A program made the position numbers and the translations under genes. Shown here piece after piece: positions 16,356 to 24,202 of a DNA stretch of 34,715 nucleotides. The notes beneath the pieces are model-generated. The model saw only the letters and a program-made list of their open reading frames with translations. It was not told the DNA's origin and did no database searches. The number at the start of each line of letters is the position of its first letter. The first letter of the stretch is position 1. This stretch comes from Firm-04 sp045617625 (GTDB taxonomy: Bacteria; Bacillota; Clostridia; Oscillospirales; Ruminococcaceae): NCBI GenBank assembly GCA_045617625.1, contig JAZLJA010000054.1:1-34715 (forward strand). Direction: 5' to 3'.

Positions 16356-18779
16356 ATGAAGATGAAAACACATACCATGCACAGAAAGATCAGCATTTGC
16401 ACCGCCGCGGTCATGATGCTCGGCACCTTGACCGTCGGGCAGACTGATTTTTCTGCAACCCTGTTCCGTGCCCCGATTGCTTATGCAGCAACGGCGATCA
16501 GCGGCAATGCAAGCCATAATTTCACCACACAGGGCTTGTCGAGCGGCAGCTTCGACATTTCGGGCAACCTTTCCAAGGAAAAGGGCACGATGACCTATAA
16601 CGGGCAGACCTTGACGCAGTGCCTCAAAATGGAGACCGCTACCGCCATCAGTTTTTCCACCACCGGTAATGCCACGCTGAAGCTTGCAGTCAAAGACGGC
16701 GATACCTTATATATTGATGAGGTCAAAACCACTATTGATGCAAGCGGTGTGACGACGGTTTCCCTCGGTGCAGGCAGCCATTCCATCCGTAAGGGCAGCG
16801 GCACCTCCAATCTGTTCTTCATCGACGTGATTGCAGGGGGCGGCGGCGGTTCCACCACGCCAACCACCACGAATCCATCCCAGCAAACCACCACGACCCT
16901 CACCACCACGAATCAGCCGACGGCTTACGTGGGCGATATCGGGCTTGTGGCATCGGGCGGCTGCAATGAAACGCTGTATGCCACTCTGTCGGGCGTCAAC
17001 GATGCGGCAATCACCGCTGTTTCGTACAGCGGCAAAGTATCGGGCAGCCTCACGGGCGAAGATTTGCAGTATCTTGTGCGCGATACCTCCAAGGGCGTGC
17101 GGATCGACATTCCCGGTCTTCCCGCAGGCACATATGATCTGAATGTCACCACCGCCAAGGGCAGTGTGACCATCAGCGGCATTTCCGTCAGCGCACAGGA
17201 TCGTTCGGGCTATGCGCATTTCAACTATAACGCAGGTGTCGGCGCATATAACGACGACGGCACATTGAAAGCCAATGCCATCGTGCTTTATGTCACCAAC
17301 GAAAACAAAAACACCGTCACAGTCAAATCGAAAGACGGCACCACGGTCTCGGGCATCGGCAATATTCTCAACTCCGCAGGCAAGGAATCGTCAGGCGGCA
17401 AAAATTCAAAGGGCGGTATCGCCAACAGCAACAAGGGCATTATCCAGAAGATCGCGAAAGACGGCACACCGCTTGTGGTGCGTATCATCGGCAATGTCAC
17501 AGCACCGAGCGGGCTGACTTCCTTTGATTCCGTCGATTACGGCGGATCGGTTGGCGACAACGGCTTCATGGCAAGAATGCAGTCGGGCAAAAACGTGACC
17601 ATCGAGGGCATCGGCGAAGATGCGACCATCAACGGCTGGGGTCTGCATTTCATCGCGGAGAGCTCCAACACCGATCTGGGCAAGAGTTTTGAAGTCCGCA
17701 ACCTTATTTTCCGCAATGTTCCTGAGGACTGCATCGGCATGGAGGGCGTGCAGAGCAGCAGTGCCCTGACCGCACCCGTGGAACGCTGCTGGATCCATAA
17801 CAACGAGTTCTATAAGCCGACCATTGCGAACCCTGCCGAATCCGATAAGGACGGCGGCGACGGTGCCTGCGATTTCAAGCGCGGAATGTACTTCACCAAC
17901 AGCTACAACTACTATGAGGGCTATCACAAAACGAACCTCGTGGGCGCATCGGATGACAATATGCAGTATCACATCACGTTCCATCACAATTACTGGAAAA
18001 ACTGCGAATCCCGCGGCCCGCTTGCCCGTCAGGCAAATATCCATATGTATAACAACGTGTTCGAGGGGCAGACGAGCTATTGCCAGAATCCCCGCGCAAA
18101 TGCGTACATTTTCTCGGAGTATAACCTGTTCACCAACTGCAAGAATCCGCAGCAGATCAAGCAGGGTGCGATCAAGAGTTTCCACGACACCCTCACCAAC
18201 TGCCGCGGCGATATGCAGGCAACTGTCGTGAACGACAAAAACCAGAAAGTCTCCTCCGCAAATAAGTACGGCGATTTTGATACCAATTCGTCGCTGTCCT
18301 ATATCCCGTCGGGCGGCTATCAGCTTCAGACCGACACCTCCAAGCTGCTGTCGTATTTTGCACAGGTGGGCGGCACACTCAACGGCAGTGCTTCTTCGGG
18401 CACGCTCAAGGGTGCTTCGACGACCACGACAACCACCACCACAACAACGACGACAACCACCACGACAACATCGACCACAACCACATCGACCACTACGACA
18501 ACATCGACCACAACCACTACCACTACGACCACTACCACTACGGAAACCACGACCAAGTCCGAGCCGCCTGCCGCGCTCCATCCGGGCGATGCCAACTGCG
18601 ATGGCAGTGTCACGGTTTCCGATGCGATTCTCGCATGCCGCATGGCGAATGAGGATATTACCGTGGATGTGAATGAAATCGGCAAGAAAAATGCTGACTG
18701 CGATGGCGATGGTGCTGTGACAAGCGTGGATTCTTCCATGATCCTGAAATTTATCGCCAAGCTGATCACGGAACTCTGA
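16356..18779 (+). CDS. Secreted pectate lyase (PL1-type) with dockerin
   Basis: An 807-residue modular enzyme. After a signal peptide (about 1-45), residues 46-160 form a beta-rich, CBM-like domain (ISGNASHNFTTQGLSSGSFD). A short Thr/Pro linker spans 165-190, and a second small beta domain spans about 191-280. The pectate lyase beta-helix spans about 281-685: YAHFNYNAGVGAYNDDGTLK, VRNLIFRNVPEDCIGMEG, and the catalytic region CESRGPLARQANIHMYNNVF, which matches the family RxPxxR motif. A poly-Thr linker follows (688-735). The C-terminal type I dockerin (about 741-807) has two Ca-binding repeats, GDANCDGSVTVSDAI and NADCDGDGAVTSVDSSM. It should cleave polygalacturonate by beta-elimination and dock onto a cohesin. 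GGAGGG lies 4 nt before ATG 16356; a second in-frame ATG at 16362 is also possible. Confidence 0.9.
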   Translation: MKMKTHTMHRKISICTAAVMMLGTLTVGQTDFSATLFRAPIAYAATAISGNASHNFTTQGLSSGSFDISGNLSKEKGTMTYNGQTLTQCLKMETATAISFSTTGNATLKLAVKDGDTLYIDEVKTTIDASGVTTVSLGAGSHSIRKGSGTSNLFFIDVIAGGGGGSTTPTTTNPSQQTTTTLTTTNQPTAYVGDIGLVASGGCNETLYATLSGVNDAAITAVSYSGKVSGSLTGEDLQYLVRDTSKGVRIDIPGLPAGTYDLNVTTAKGSVTISGISVSAQDRSGYAHFNYNAGVGAYNDDGTLKANAIVLYVTNENKNTVTVKSKDGTTVSGIGNILNSAGKESSGGKNSKGGIANSNKGIIQKIAKDGTPLVVRIIGNVTAPSGLTSFDSVDYGGSVGDNGFMARMQSGKNVTIEGIGEDATINGWGLHFIAESSNTDLGKSFEVRNLIFRNVPEDCIGMEGVQSSSALTAPVERCWIHNNEFYKPTIANPAESDKDGGDGACDFKRGMYFTNSYNYYEGYHKTNLVGASDDNMQYHITFHHNYWKNCESRGPLARQANIHMYNNVFEGQTSYCQNPRANAYIFSEYNLFTNCKNPQQIKQGAIKSFHDTLTNCRGDMQATVVNDKNQKVSSANKYGDFDTNSSLSYIPSGGYQLQTDTSKLLSYFAQVGGTLNGSASSGTLKGASTTTTTTTTTTTTTTTTTSTTTTSTTTTTSTTTTTTTTTTTTETTTKSEPPAALHPGDANCDGSVTVSDAILACRMANEDITVDVNEIGKKNADCDGDGAVTSVDSSMILKFIAKLITEL

Positions 18780-18798
18780 GCATAACCGCTTTATCGCG

Positions 18799-18834
18799 CC
18801 GCCCCGATGGGAAACTGTCGGGGCGGTGTTTTGT
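18799..18834 (+). terminator. Terminator of pectate lyase gene
   Basis: A 9-bp stem (CCGCCCCGA at 18799-18807 with TCGGGGCGG at 18818-18826) followed by TGTTTTGTTT. Confidence 0.88.
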
Positions 18835-18986
18835 TTGCCGCGAAACGAATCGAGCGCGGATTTTGTTTGTCAAGGGGCGAAAAAGAGAATTTCAACGGCT
18901 TTTCAGCGTCTTTTTTATGCGGTTTGTCAAGTCGATTTTTCAACATTGTTCAATAATTAAAATATTGCAGCCGCGCAAAAAATTGC

Positions 18987-19015
18987 TTGACAAAGCATCG
19001 GATTACTGCTATAAT
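18987..19015 (+). promoter_or_regulatory. Promoter of nrdG-nrdD-trxB
   Basis: TTGACA (18987-18992), 17 nt, TATAAT (19010-19015). The upstream stretch 18837-18986 holds no gene I can support. Confidence 0.9.
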
Positions 19016-19026
19016 GGAACAAGTAC

Positions 19027-19074
19027 ACACCTCATTCTGTATTATTACAGAGTGTACAACACAAGATATAGTGT
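19027..19074 (+). promoter_or_regulatory. Tandem NrdR boxes
   Basis: ACACAAGATATAGTGT at 19059-19074 differs at one position from the 16-bp NrdR palindrome (ACACWATATATWGTGT). Exactly 32 bp upstream, ACACCTCATTCTGTAT (19027-19042) is a weaker partner matching about 10 of 16 positions. A spacing of about three helical turns is typical of paired NrdR sites. They lie just downstream of the -10, so NrdR would repress by blocking the transcription start (inference). Confidence 0.75.
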
Positions 19075-19162
19075 CCATCCCGGAAATACAGTTTGTGGCG
19101 CGTGCGTGAAATCTTATGTTTGTTCAAATATCGAACAAACAGTTTGGAAGTGTGGTGACAGC

Positions 19163-19855
19163 GTGAAAATCGCAGGACTGCAAAAGTTAACATTGCTTGA
19201 TTACCCCGCACACACTGCTTGTACGGTGTTTTTGTGGGGATGCAATTTCCGCTGCCCGTTTTGCCACAATGCGCCGCTCGTAACAATGCCTTGCAAAGAC
19301 GAAATCACAGAAGATTCGTTGCTTTCGTTTCTGGAAACAAGGCGCGGAAAGCTCGACGGCGTGTGCATCACAGGCGGAGAACCCACCATACATCCCGATC
19401 TTGAAGCATTGATTTGCAAGATCCGCGCAATGGGCTTTCAGGTCAAGCTTGACACCAACGGCACAAACCCGAAAATGCTGCGGACACTCTGTGAGGCTGG
19501 GCTTCTAGATATGGTGGCAATGGACGTCAAAAACGCGCCTGAGAAATACTCCCTGACCGCCGGCACGGAACATTCGCAGATTGACGCAGTCAACGAGAGC
19601 GTGCAGTTTTTACTGCGCGGCACCGTTCCGTATGAGTTTCGCACCACGATCGTGCGGGGCTATCACGAGACGGCAGACATGGAACGCATCGGGCAGTGGA
19701 TTCGCGGTGCGGATGCTTATTATTTACAGGCATTCCGCGATTCCGGCGCGCTGATCGCATCAGGCTGCGGGGGACTCCCGCCTGCCGAAATGCAAAAGCT
19801 GCTGGATGCCGTGAAACCGTATGTCCCGAATGCACGACTGCGCGGCATCGACTGA
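19163..19855 (+). CDS. nrdG: Anaerobic RNR-activating radical-SAM protein
   Basis: A radical SAM protein of about 230 residues. The cluster motif is WGCNFRCPFCHNAPLV, with Cys 27, 31 and 34 (CxxxCxxC), and the SAM-binding GGE is in CITGGEPTIHPDLEALICKI. It would reduce SAM to form the glycyl radical on NrdD. The frame is open back to 18863, but this start is a GTG (VKIAGLQKLTLLDYPAH) with GGTGAC about 7 nt upstream, and the upstream part is promoter and NrdR sequence. Sequences of this type are also annotated as generic anaerobic RNR activators, longer than the shortest NrdG proteins. It is followed after 95 nt by nrdD. Confidence 0.88.
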   Translation: MKIAGLQKLTLLDYPAHTACTVFLWGCNFRCPFCHNAPLVTMPCKDEITEDSLLSFLETRRGKLDGVCITGGEPTIHPDLEALICKIRAMGFQVKLDTNGTNPKMLRTLCEAGLLDMVAMDVKNAPEKYSLTAGTEHSQIDAVNESVQFLLRGTVPYEFRTTIVRGYHETADMERIGQWIRGADAYYLQAFRDSGALIASGCGGLPPAEMQKLLDAVKPYVPNARLRGID

Positions 19856-19950
19856 AAAAAGAGAGAAAACGCATCCCCTCAAAGAAATCGGACAGCAAAA
19901 CAAAAACAGAAAATGCAGGACATTGCATTCAAAGAGGAGGATTTATCATT

Positions 19951-22359
19951 ATGTATCAGGTCACAAAACGTGACGGCAAGATCGTCGGTTTTGAGATCAG
20001 CAAGATCTCAGAAGCGATTCGCAAGGCATTTGAAGCCGTCAACAAACAGTATCATCCCACGGTGATTGATTTGCTTGCACTGAAAGTCACCGCAGATTTT
20101 GAACCCAAGATCAAAAACGACATGATCGCCGTTGAGGAGATTCAGGACAGTGTCGAGGCGGTTTTGAGTGAAGCAGGCTATGCAGATGTTGCAAAGGCTT
20201 ATATTCTCTACCGCAAGCAGCGCGAGAAGCTCCGCAACATGAAATCCACCATTCTGGACTATAAAGACACTGTGGACAGCTATGTCAAGGTCACAGACTG
20301 GCGCGTAAAGGAAAATTCCACCGTCACATATTCCGTCGGCGGTCTGATTCTCAACAACTCGGGCGCGATCACCGCAAACTACTGGCTCTCCGAGATCTAT
20401 GATGAGGAGATCGCAAATGCGCATCGTTCGGGCGATATGCACATCCATGACCTCTCCATGCTCACCGGCTACTGCGCAGGCTGGTCGCTCAAGCAGCTCA
20501 TTCAGGAAGGTCTGGGCGGCGTTGAGGGCAAGATCACCTCGGCTCCCGCAAAGCATCTGGCAACGCTGTGCAACCAGATGGTCAACTTCCTCGGCATCAT
20601 GCAGAATGAATGGGCAGGCGCACAGGCGTTCTCCTCATTCGATACCTATCTTGCACCGTTTGTCAAGGCTGACAATCTCCCTTATGATCAGGTGAAAAAG
20701 TGCATCGAATCGTTTATTTTCGGCGTCAATACCCCGTCTCGCTGGGGCACACAGGCACCGTTCTCCAACATCACTCTTGACTGGACAGTGCCGAATGATC
20801 TGGCTGAACTCGACTGCATCGTCGGCGGCAAGCCCGCAGGCTTCAAATATAAGGACTGCAAAAAAGAGATGGACATGATCAACAAAGCGTTCATCGAAAC
20901 CATGATCGAGGGCGATGCCCACGGCAGAGGCTTCCAGTATCCGATCCCGACCTATTCCATCACCAGCGATTTTGACTGGTCGGAGACCGAAAACAACCGC
21001 CTCCTGTTCGAGATGACATCCAAGTACGTCACGCCTTATTTCTCCAACTACATCAACAGCGATATGGAACCCAGTGATGTCCGTTCCATGTGCTGCCGTC
21101 TGCGGCTTGATCTGCGTGAACTCCGCAAGAAAACAGGCGGTTTCTTCGGCAGCGGCGAATCGACAGGTTCCGTGGGCGTTGTCACCATCAATATGCCCCG
21201 TATCGCATATCTTGCAGCGGATGAAGCCGATTTTTATCACCGCCTCGACAAGCTGATGGATATTGCGGCACGTTCGCTGAAAATCAAGCGCACCATCATC
21301 TCCAAGCTGCTGCAAGAGGGCCTTTATCCTTACACCAAGCGTTACCTCGGTACGCTCGACAACCACTTCTCCACCATCGGTCTGATCGGTATGAACGAAG
21401 TCGGCCTCAACGCAAAGTGGCTGCGCAAGGATATGACGCACCGTGAAACACAGGTGTTCACCAAGCAGGTGCTTGACCATATGCGCGAACGCCTTTCCGA
21501 TTATCAGGAACAGTACGGCGACCTCTACAATCTGGAAGCGACCCCTGCGGAATCCACCACCTATCGCCTTGCAAAGCACGATATCGCAAAGTATCCCGAC
21601 ATCATCACCGCTGCCAAGGAAGGCGACACACCTTACTACACCAACAGTTCCCACCTGCCTGTCGGTTATACGGAGGATATCTTCTCCGCCCTCGATATTC
21701 AGGATGAACTTCAGACCTGCTACACTTCGGGCACGGTGTTCCATGCGTTCCTCGGCGAAAAACTCCCCGACTGGAAAGCAGCCGCCAATCTGGTGCGCAA
21801 GATCGCGGAAAATTACAAGCTGCCTTACTACACCCTCTCCCCGACCTATTCGGTCTGCCACGAACACGGTTATCTCGCGGGCGAACAGCCTGCCTGCCCG
21901 CACTGCGGCAAGGAAACCGAGGTTTACAGCCGCATCACAGGCTACTATCGCCCTGTCAAAAACTTCAACGACGGCAAGGCACAGGAGTTCAAAGACCGCA
22001 AGGTTTACAACATCGAACGCTCCGTTTTGAAGCATCAGGGTGTGCAGAACACCGAAACACAGGCAAAGTCCGCATCCTGCGGCAGCACTGAGGAAGTTCT
22101 GCTGTTTGCCACCAAGACCTGCCCCAACTGCAAAATGGCAGCAACATTCCTTGAAAAAGCAGGCATTTCCTATAAAAAACTGATCGCCGATGAGGAACCC
22201 GATCTGGTCGCACAGTATGGTGTCAAGCAGGCACCGACGCTGATCCTCAAAAACGGTGAAAGCTTCGACCGCATCGTTAATGTCTCGAACATCCGCAAAT
22301 TCACGGAAGAAGCAGCCATGCAGGGTGCATCTTCGTGCGATTGCGGCGCACAGGCATAA
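19951..22359 (+). CDS. nrdD: Anaerobic (class III) ribonucleoside-triphosphate reductase with C-terminal redoxin domain
   Basis: An 802-residue protein. An N-terminal ATP-cone (YQVTKRDGKIVGFEISKISE, about 1-95) gives allosteric control. The catalytic barrel includes RSMCCRLRLDLRELRKKTGG, with adjacent Cys381-Cys382 near the expected active-site cysteine, and CYTSGTVFHAFLGE. The C-terminal zinc site (C636xxH, C649PHC652) is followed by the glycyl-radical site RITGYY with Gly664. The protein does not end there. A linker of about 40 residues leads to a glutaredoxin/thioredoxin-like domain (about 712-790) with CPNC (C724, C727) and a cis-Pro QAPTLIL segment. The start has AGAGGAGG upstream. The stop TAA overlaps the trxB ATG (TAATG). 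The redoxin likely re-reduces the active site in place of formate; this is inferred. Confidence 0.95.
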   Translation: MYQVTKRDGKIVGFEISKISEAIRKAFEAVNKQYHPTVIDLLALKVTADFEPKIKNDMIAVEEIQDSVEAVLSEAGYADVAKAYILYRKQREKLRNMKSTILDYKDTVDSYVKVTDWRVKENSTVTYSVGGLILNNSGAITANYWLSEIYDEEIANAHRSGDMHIHDLSMLTGYCAGWSLKQLIQEGLGGVEGKITSAPAKHLATLCNQMVNFLGIMQNEWAGAQAFSSFDTYLAPFVKADNLPYDQVKKCIESFIFGVNTPSRWGTQAPFSNITLDWTVPNDLAELDCIVGGKPAGFKYKDCKKEMDMINKAFIETMIEGDAHGRGFQYPIPTYSITSDFDWSETENNRLLFEMTSKYVTPYFSNYINSDMEPSDVRSMCCRLRLDLRELRKKTGGFFGSGESTGSVGVVTINMPRIAYLAADEADFYHRLDKLMDIAARSLKIKRTIISKLLQEGLYPYTKRYLGTLDNHFSTIGLIGMNEVGLNAKWLRKDMTHRETQVFTKQVLDHMRERLSDYQEQYGDLYNLEATPAESTTYRLAKHDIAKYPDIITAAKEGDTPYYTNSSHLPVGYTEDIFSALDIQDELQTCYTSGTVFHAFLGEKLPDWKAAANLVRKIAENYKLPYYTLSPTYSVCHEHGYLAGEQPACPHCGKETEVYSRITGYYRPVKNFNDGKAQEFKDRKVYNIERSVLKHQGVQNTETQAKSASCGSTEEVLLFATKTCPNCKMAATFLEKAGISYKKLIADEEPDLVAQYGVKQAPTLILKNGESFDRIVNVSNIRKFTEEAAMQGASSCDCGAQA

Positions 22360-23261
22360 TGGCACGGTATGATATCGCGGTGGTGGGCTCGGGACCTGCG
22401 GGTCTCACCGCCGCGCTTTACGCAAGACGCGCAGGCAAAAGCGTGCTGATACTGGAAAAAGAAAACTTCGGCGGTCAGATCACATTTTCGCCGAAAGTTG
22501 AAAATTATCCGACCAGGCAGGCAATCAGCGGCGCAGAACTTTCCGAGCAGATGATCGAGCAGGTGCAGGCACAGGGCGCAGAACTCGAAATGGACGAGAT
22601 CGCGTCGATTGCAAAGGACGCTGACGGCTTCACGCTGAAAGGCGCGTATGGGCAGTATCAGGCAAAAGCAGTCATTCTGGCGACAGGCTCCAAGCATCGC
22701 ACGCTGGGGCTTGAAAATGAGGAAAATCTCGTGGGTGCCGGCGTTTGTTATTGTGCTGTCTGCGATGGCGCGTTTTTCAAAGGGCAGGATGTGGCAGTCG
22801 TGGGCGGCGGAAACACCGCGCTTCAGGACACGGTGCTGCTGGCGGAGATTTGTCGGTCGGTGACGGTGGTGCAAAATCTGCCGTATCTGACAGGCGAACA
22901 GGCATTGCAGGATAAAATTGCCGCACTGCCGAATGTGAAGATCATCGTCAATGCGACGGTTGACAAGCTGATCGGCGGGGATGCGCTGACAGGGCTGCAA
23001 ATCACGCACGAGGGCAATGCGGAGACGCTTGCTGTGACGGGCGTGTTCGTGGCAATCGGGCAGAAACCTGAAAACGACGCATTTTCGGAACTTGCACAGC
23101 TTGATGATTATGGATATCTGCAAGCGGATGAGCGCTGCCTGACGAAAACGGAGGGCTTGTTCGTGGCAGGGGACTGTCGGACGAAAGCGGTGCGGCAGGT
23201 GGTGACGGCGTCGGCAGACGGTGCTGTTGCGGCACTTGCGGCTTGCCGATATCTTGGATAA
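22359..23261 (+). CDS. trxB: Thioredoxin reductase-like flavoprotein
   Basis: A 300-residue low-Mr thioredoxin reductase. The FAD-binding GSGPAGLTAALYARRAG is at 10-26, the redox-active CAVCDG has Cys132/Cys135, the nicotinamide-nucleotide-binding GGGNTA is at 149-154, and the second FAD motif is VAGDCR. In NADPH-specific TrxB the segment after the second Rossmann strand reads HRRxxxR. Here it is VVQNLPYLTGEQ (171-182), with no arginines to hold the 2'-phosphate, so NADH or another donor may be used. It is translationally coupled to nrdD (TAATG), so the natural substrate is probably the redoxin domain on NrdD. The true start is ATG 22359, not the longer frame inside nrdD. Confidence 0.92.
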   Translation: MARYDIAVVGSGPAGLTAALYARRAGKSVLILEKENFGGQITFSPKVENYPTRQAISGAELSEQMIEQVQAQGAELEMDEIASIAKDADGFTLKGAYGQYQAKAVILATGSKHRTLGLENEENLVGAGVCYCAVCDGAFFKGQDVAVVGGGNTALQDTVLLAEICRSVTVVQNLPYLTGEQALQDKIAALPNVKIIVNATVDKLIGGDALTGLQITHEGNAETLAVTGVFVAIGQKPENDAFSELAQLDDYGYLQADERCLTKTEGLFVAGDCRTKAVRQVVTASADGAVAALAACRYLG

Positions 23262-23313
23262 ACGAGCCGCTGCCCTCTTGAAGCAGCGGTCATCACAAAA
23301 CCTATCGAAATGC

Positions 23314-23357
23314 AAAAAAACAGGAGCTGCGATCTCTCACAGCTCCTGTGTTTTTTT
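23314..23357 (+). terminator. Bidirectional terminator between trxB and small RNA
   Basis: Seven A, then a 10-bp stem (ACAGGAGCTG at 23320-23329 with CAGCTCCTGT at 23340-23349), then G and seven T. It serves trxB on the plus strand and the small RNA on the minus strand. A 7-bp hairpin (CCGCTGC/GCAGCGG, about 23266-23289) lies just after the trxB stop. Confidence 0.9.
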
Positions 23358-23497
23358 CAGCTCCGCCTTGCCGTCGCCCGACGCATAAAACCCGCACAAA
23401 AGCAGGTGGGTATCCGCCTGTGCCCTTCACGCTCCCTTCGTCCGCATAGCGGGAGGTCTGCAATTCACGCACAGAGCCAAATTCCCTAATGATAAGT
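23314..23497 (-). ncRNA. Small stable RNA, possible 6S RNA
   Basis: On the minus strand a promoter (23503-23531) is followed by about 180 nt of GC-rich sequence with no ORF and then a strong terminator. Possible stems are a closing helix (GCTCTG at 23477-23472 with CGGAGC at 23365-23360), a CTCCC/GGGAG stem enclosing CCGC-TAT-GCGG, and an ACCCACCTGC...GCGGGT hairpin. The length, closing helix and the CCCACCTGC ... GTCGGGCGACGGC stretch recall clostridial 6S RNAs, which bind RNA polymerase. This is from memory; SRP and RNase P signatures were looked for and not seen. Confidence 0.5.
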
Positions 23498-23502
23498 GTT
23501 GG

Positions 23503-23531
23503 ATTATATCATATCGGGCTTGCTCGCACAA
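23503..23531 (-). promoter_or_regulatory. Promoter of the small RNA
   Basis: TTGTGC (23531-23526), 17 nt, TATAAT (23508-23503) on the minus strand. Confidence 0.7.
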
Positions 23532-23633
23532 GGCAGAATGCTTTCAGCCATTGATATTGTATTCTGCAAATGCAAAATCATGCACGTACTTCCCGAAAAA
23601 ATTCTGTCCGAATCCTTTCGGTTTTTCGTTCAA

Positions 23634-24014
23634 TCATTCGCCGTGATGACAGCCGCAGCCGCAATCCTCGTCGTCGCAGTCGCAGTCGCAATCACAGTCG
23701 CAGTCGCAGTCGAGTCTCTCCAAAAACTGATTTGCGATACGCTCGTATTCCTCATCACTCTCGACGGGGGCAAGAATTTCATTGCCGTTTTCGTCGGTGG
23801 TAACGGAAAGCACTGCGAGTTCGCATTCTTCAAGGAGTTCCTCGGGGGTTTCAACATGAGGGATCAGGGCGAAGTAGGCTTTGTCGCCCTCCTCGATGAC
23901 ATCCACGAGTTCAAACAGTTTTTCGTTGCCGTCCTCGTCCACAAGGGTATAGATGTCGGGTTCAAAATTTTCCATGGATTCGTCGTTTGCATTTTCAGCG
24001 GTATGATCCAGCAT
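23634..24014 (-). CDS. DUF1292 protein with Cys-Asp metal-binding-like tail
   Basis: A 126-residue acidic protein. Residues about 15-95 match DUF1292 (YrzB type): IYTLVDEDGNEKLFELVDVI, AYFALIP, and ENGNEILAPVESDEEYERI. The last 25 residues are unusual: a Cys-Asp alternation repeated six times, then DEDCGCGCHHGE, which gives nine Cys and two His in a short acidic tail and suggests metal binding. The frame continues to 24074, but ATG 24014 has GGAG nine nt upstream. It is driven by the promoter at 24095-24123, divergent from the large RNA. The function of DUF1292 is not established. Confidence 0.85.
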   Translation of the reverse strand: MLDHTAENANDESMENFEPDIYTLVDEDGNEKLFELVDVIEEGDKAYFALIPHVETPEELLEECELAVLSVTTDENGNEILAPVESDEEYERIANQFLERLDCDCDCDCDCDCDDEDCGCGCHHGE

Positions 24015-24094
24015 AAATAAATACTCCATTCTGCCGCAGCCTTTGTGCAGGCGCAGCGAAATATTGTGAAGCATAGTTGCACTTCACTGGATAT

Positions 24095-24123
24095 ATTGTA
24101 CCTTATTTTTCCAAAAATGTCAA
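24095..24123 (-). promoter_or_regulatory. DUF1292 gene promoter
   Basis: TTGACA (24123-24118), 17 nt, TACAAT (24100-24095) on the minus strand. The leader has a GTGAAG/CTTCAC hairpin. Confidence 0.85.
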
Positions 24124-24167
24124 GTCCCCGTATTTGAATTTTTTCCACAAAATTTTTCAAAAAGGTA

Positions 24168-24196
24168 TTGACAAATATATCTCATTGTGCTATAAT
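24168..24196 (+). promoter_or_regulatory. Promoter of the ~630-nt structured RNA
   Basis: Perfect TTGACA (24168-24173) and TATAAT (24191-24196) with 17-nt spacing. It is divergent from the DUF1292 promoter. Confidence 0.92.
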
Positions 24197-24202
24197 ACAA
24201 TT

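Noticed and set aside
18417..18560. Short-period repeat array, CRISPR-like at first glance
   Set aside because: It is in frame and encodes the poly-Thr linker (ACN codons) before the dockerin; there are no spacers.
20635..22365. 576-codon minus-strand frame
   Set aside because: It is antisense to nrdD, which is a certain gene. The composition is shadow-like.
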